Shown here piece after piece: positions 6,094 through 6,122 of a stretch of 6,122 nt of DNA (position 1 is the first letter of the stretch; every line of letters begins with the position of its first letter). The stretch is from assembly GCA_016871135.1 (NCBI GenBank), contig VFZQ01000353.1:1-6122 (forward strand). The letters run 5' to 3'. The notes beneath the pieces are model-generated. The model was not told where the DNA came from, searched no databases, and worked only from the letters and a program-made list of their open reading frames with translations. This DNA is from Acidobacteriota bacterium. GTDB taxonomy: Bacteria > Acidobacteriota > Terriglobia > Bryobacterales > Bryobacteraceae. The position numbers and the translations under genes were made by a program.

Positions 6094-6122
6094 ATGCGCA
6101 TTCTTGCTTTCGCTCTAGCCTT
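6094..6122 (+). CDS. Start of a probable secreted protein, cut by window end
   Basis: After the DUF1080 stop there are 25 bases, then an ATG opening the frame M-R-I-L-A-F-A-L-A before the sequence ends. The short basic-then-hydrophobic start looks like the other signal peptides here (MRLLLF, MRFALW, MRPKLL). An AGG at 6081-6083 could serve as a weak ribosome site. The close same-strand spacing suggests co-transcription with the DUF1080 gene. Nothing can be said about function from nine codons, and the start itself is tentative. Confidence 0.5.

Noticed and set aside
5466..6101. Minus-strand open frame (211 codons) opposite the DUF1080 gene
   Set aside because: It is antisense to a full-length DUF1080 protein with all family motifs and has no motif of its own.

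Overview
The window is a compact bacterial chromosomal segment, moderately GC-rich, and I see no mobile element, CRISPR array, tRNA or rRNA. Protein style points to the Acidobacteriota, perhaps a Solibacter/Bryobacter-like lineage. The clues are short signal peptides beginning MR and ending near A-Q, a secreted DUF1080 (3-keto-disaccharide hydrolase) protein, and an SGNH protein of a type I recall from Planctomycetes/Acidobacteriota. This placement is an inference from family content, not a computed classification.

The left 85% (1-5200) is one minus-strand gene train. In transcription order it runs: PolX (DNA polymerase X with PHP exonuclease, 5200-3476); a Nudix hydrolase of the ADP-ribose pyrophosphatase type (3479-2973); a secreted SGNH/GDSL-like hydrolase (2972-2373); an aldo/keto reductase (2376-1408); and a secreted ExeM/NucH-like nuclease with a lamin-tail domain (1411 to beyond base 1, cut by the window edge). 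Every junction touches. Three are 4-base ATGA overlaps and one is a TAG stop directly followed by ATG. Only polX has a strong Shine-Dalgarno sequence; the Nudix gene has a moderate one and the last three have none convincing. This supports one polycistronic, translationally coupled operon.

The right part (5232-6122) is divergent. It holds a secreted DUF1080 protein and, 25 bases after its stop, the first codons of another apparently secreted protein. Only 31 bases separate the two divergent starts, so at least one promoter must lie inside a neighbouring coding region.

Functionally the minus-strand set mixes cytoplasmic DNA repair and nucleotide housekeeping (PolX, Nudix) with exported hydrolases (SGNH, nuclease) and an oxidoreductase. 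The families are recognisable, and I find no strong case for a wholly new system. The points most worth a second look are the fully coupled junctions, the non-canonical SGNH catalytic blocks, the truncated secreted nuclease with an 8-base C tract just before its catalytic domain, and the conserved-neighbourhood question of whether polX and the Nudix gene work together.
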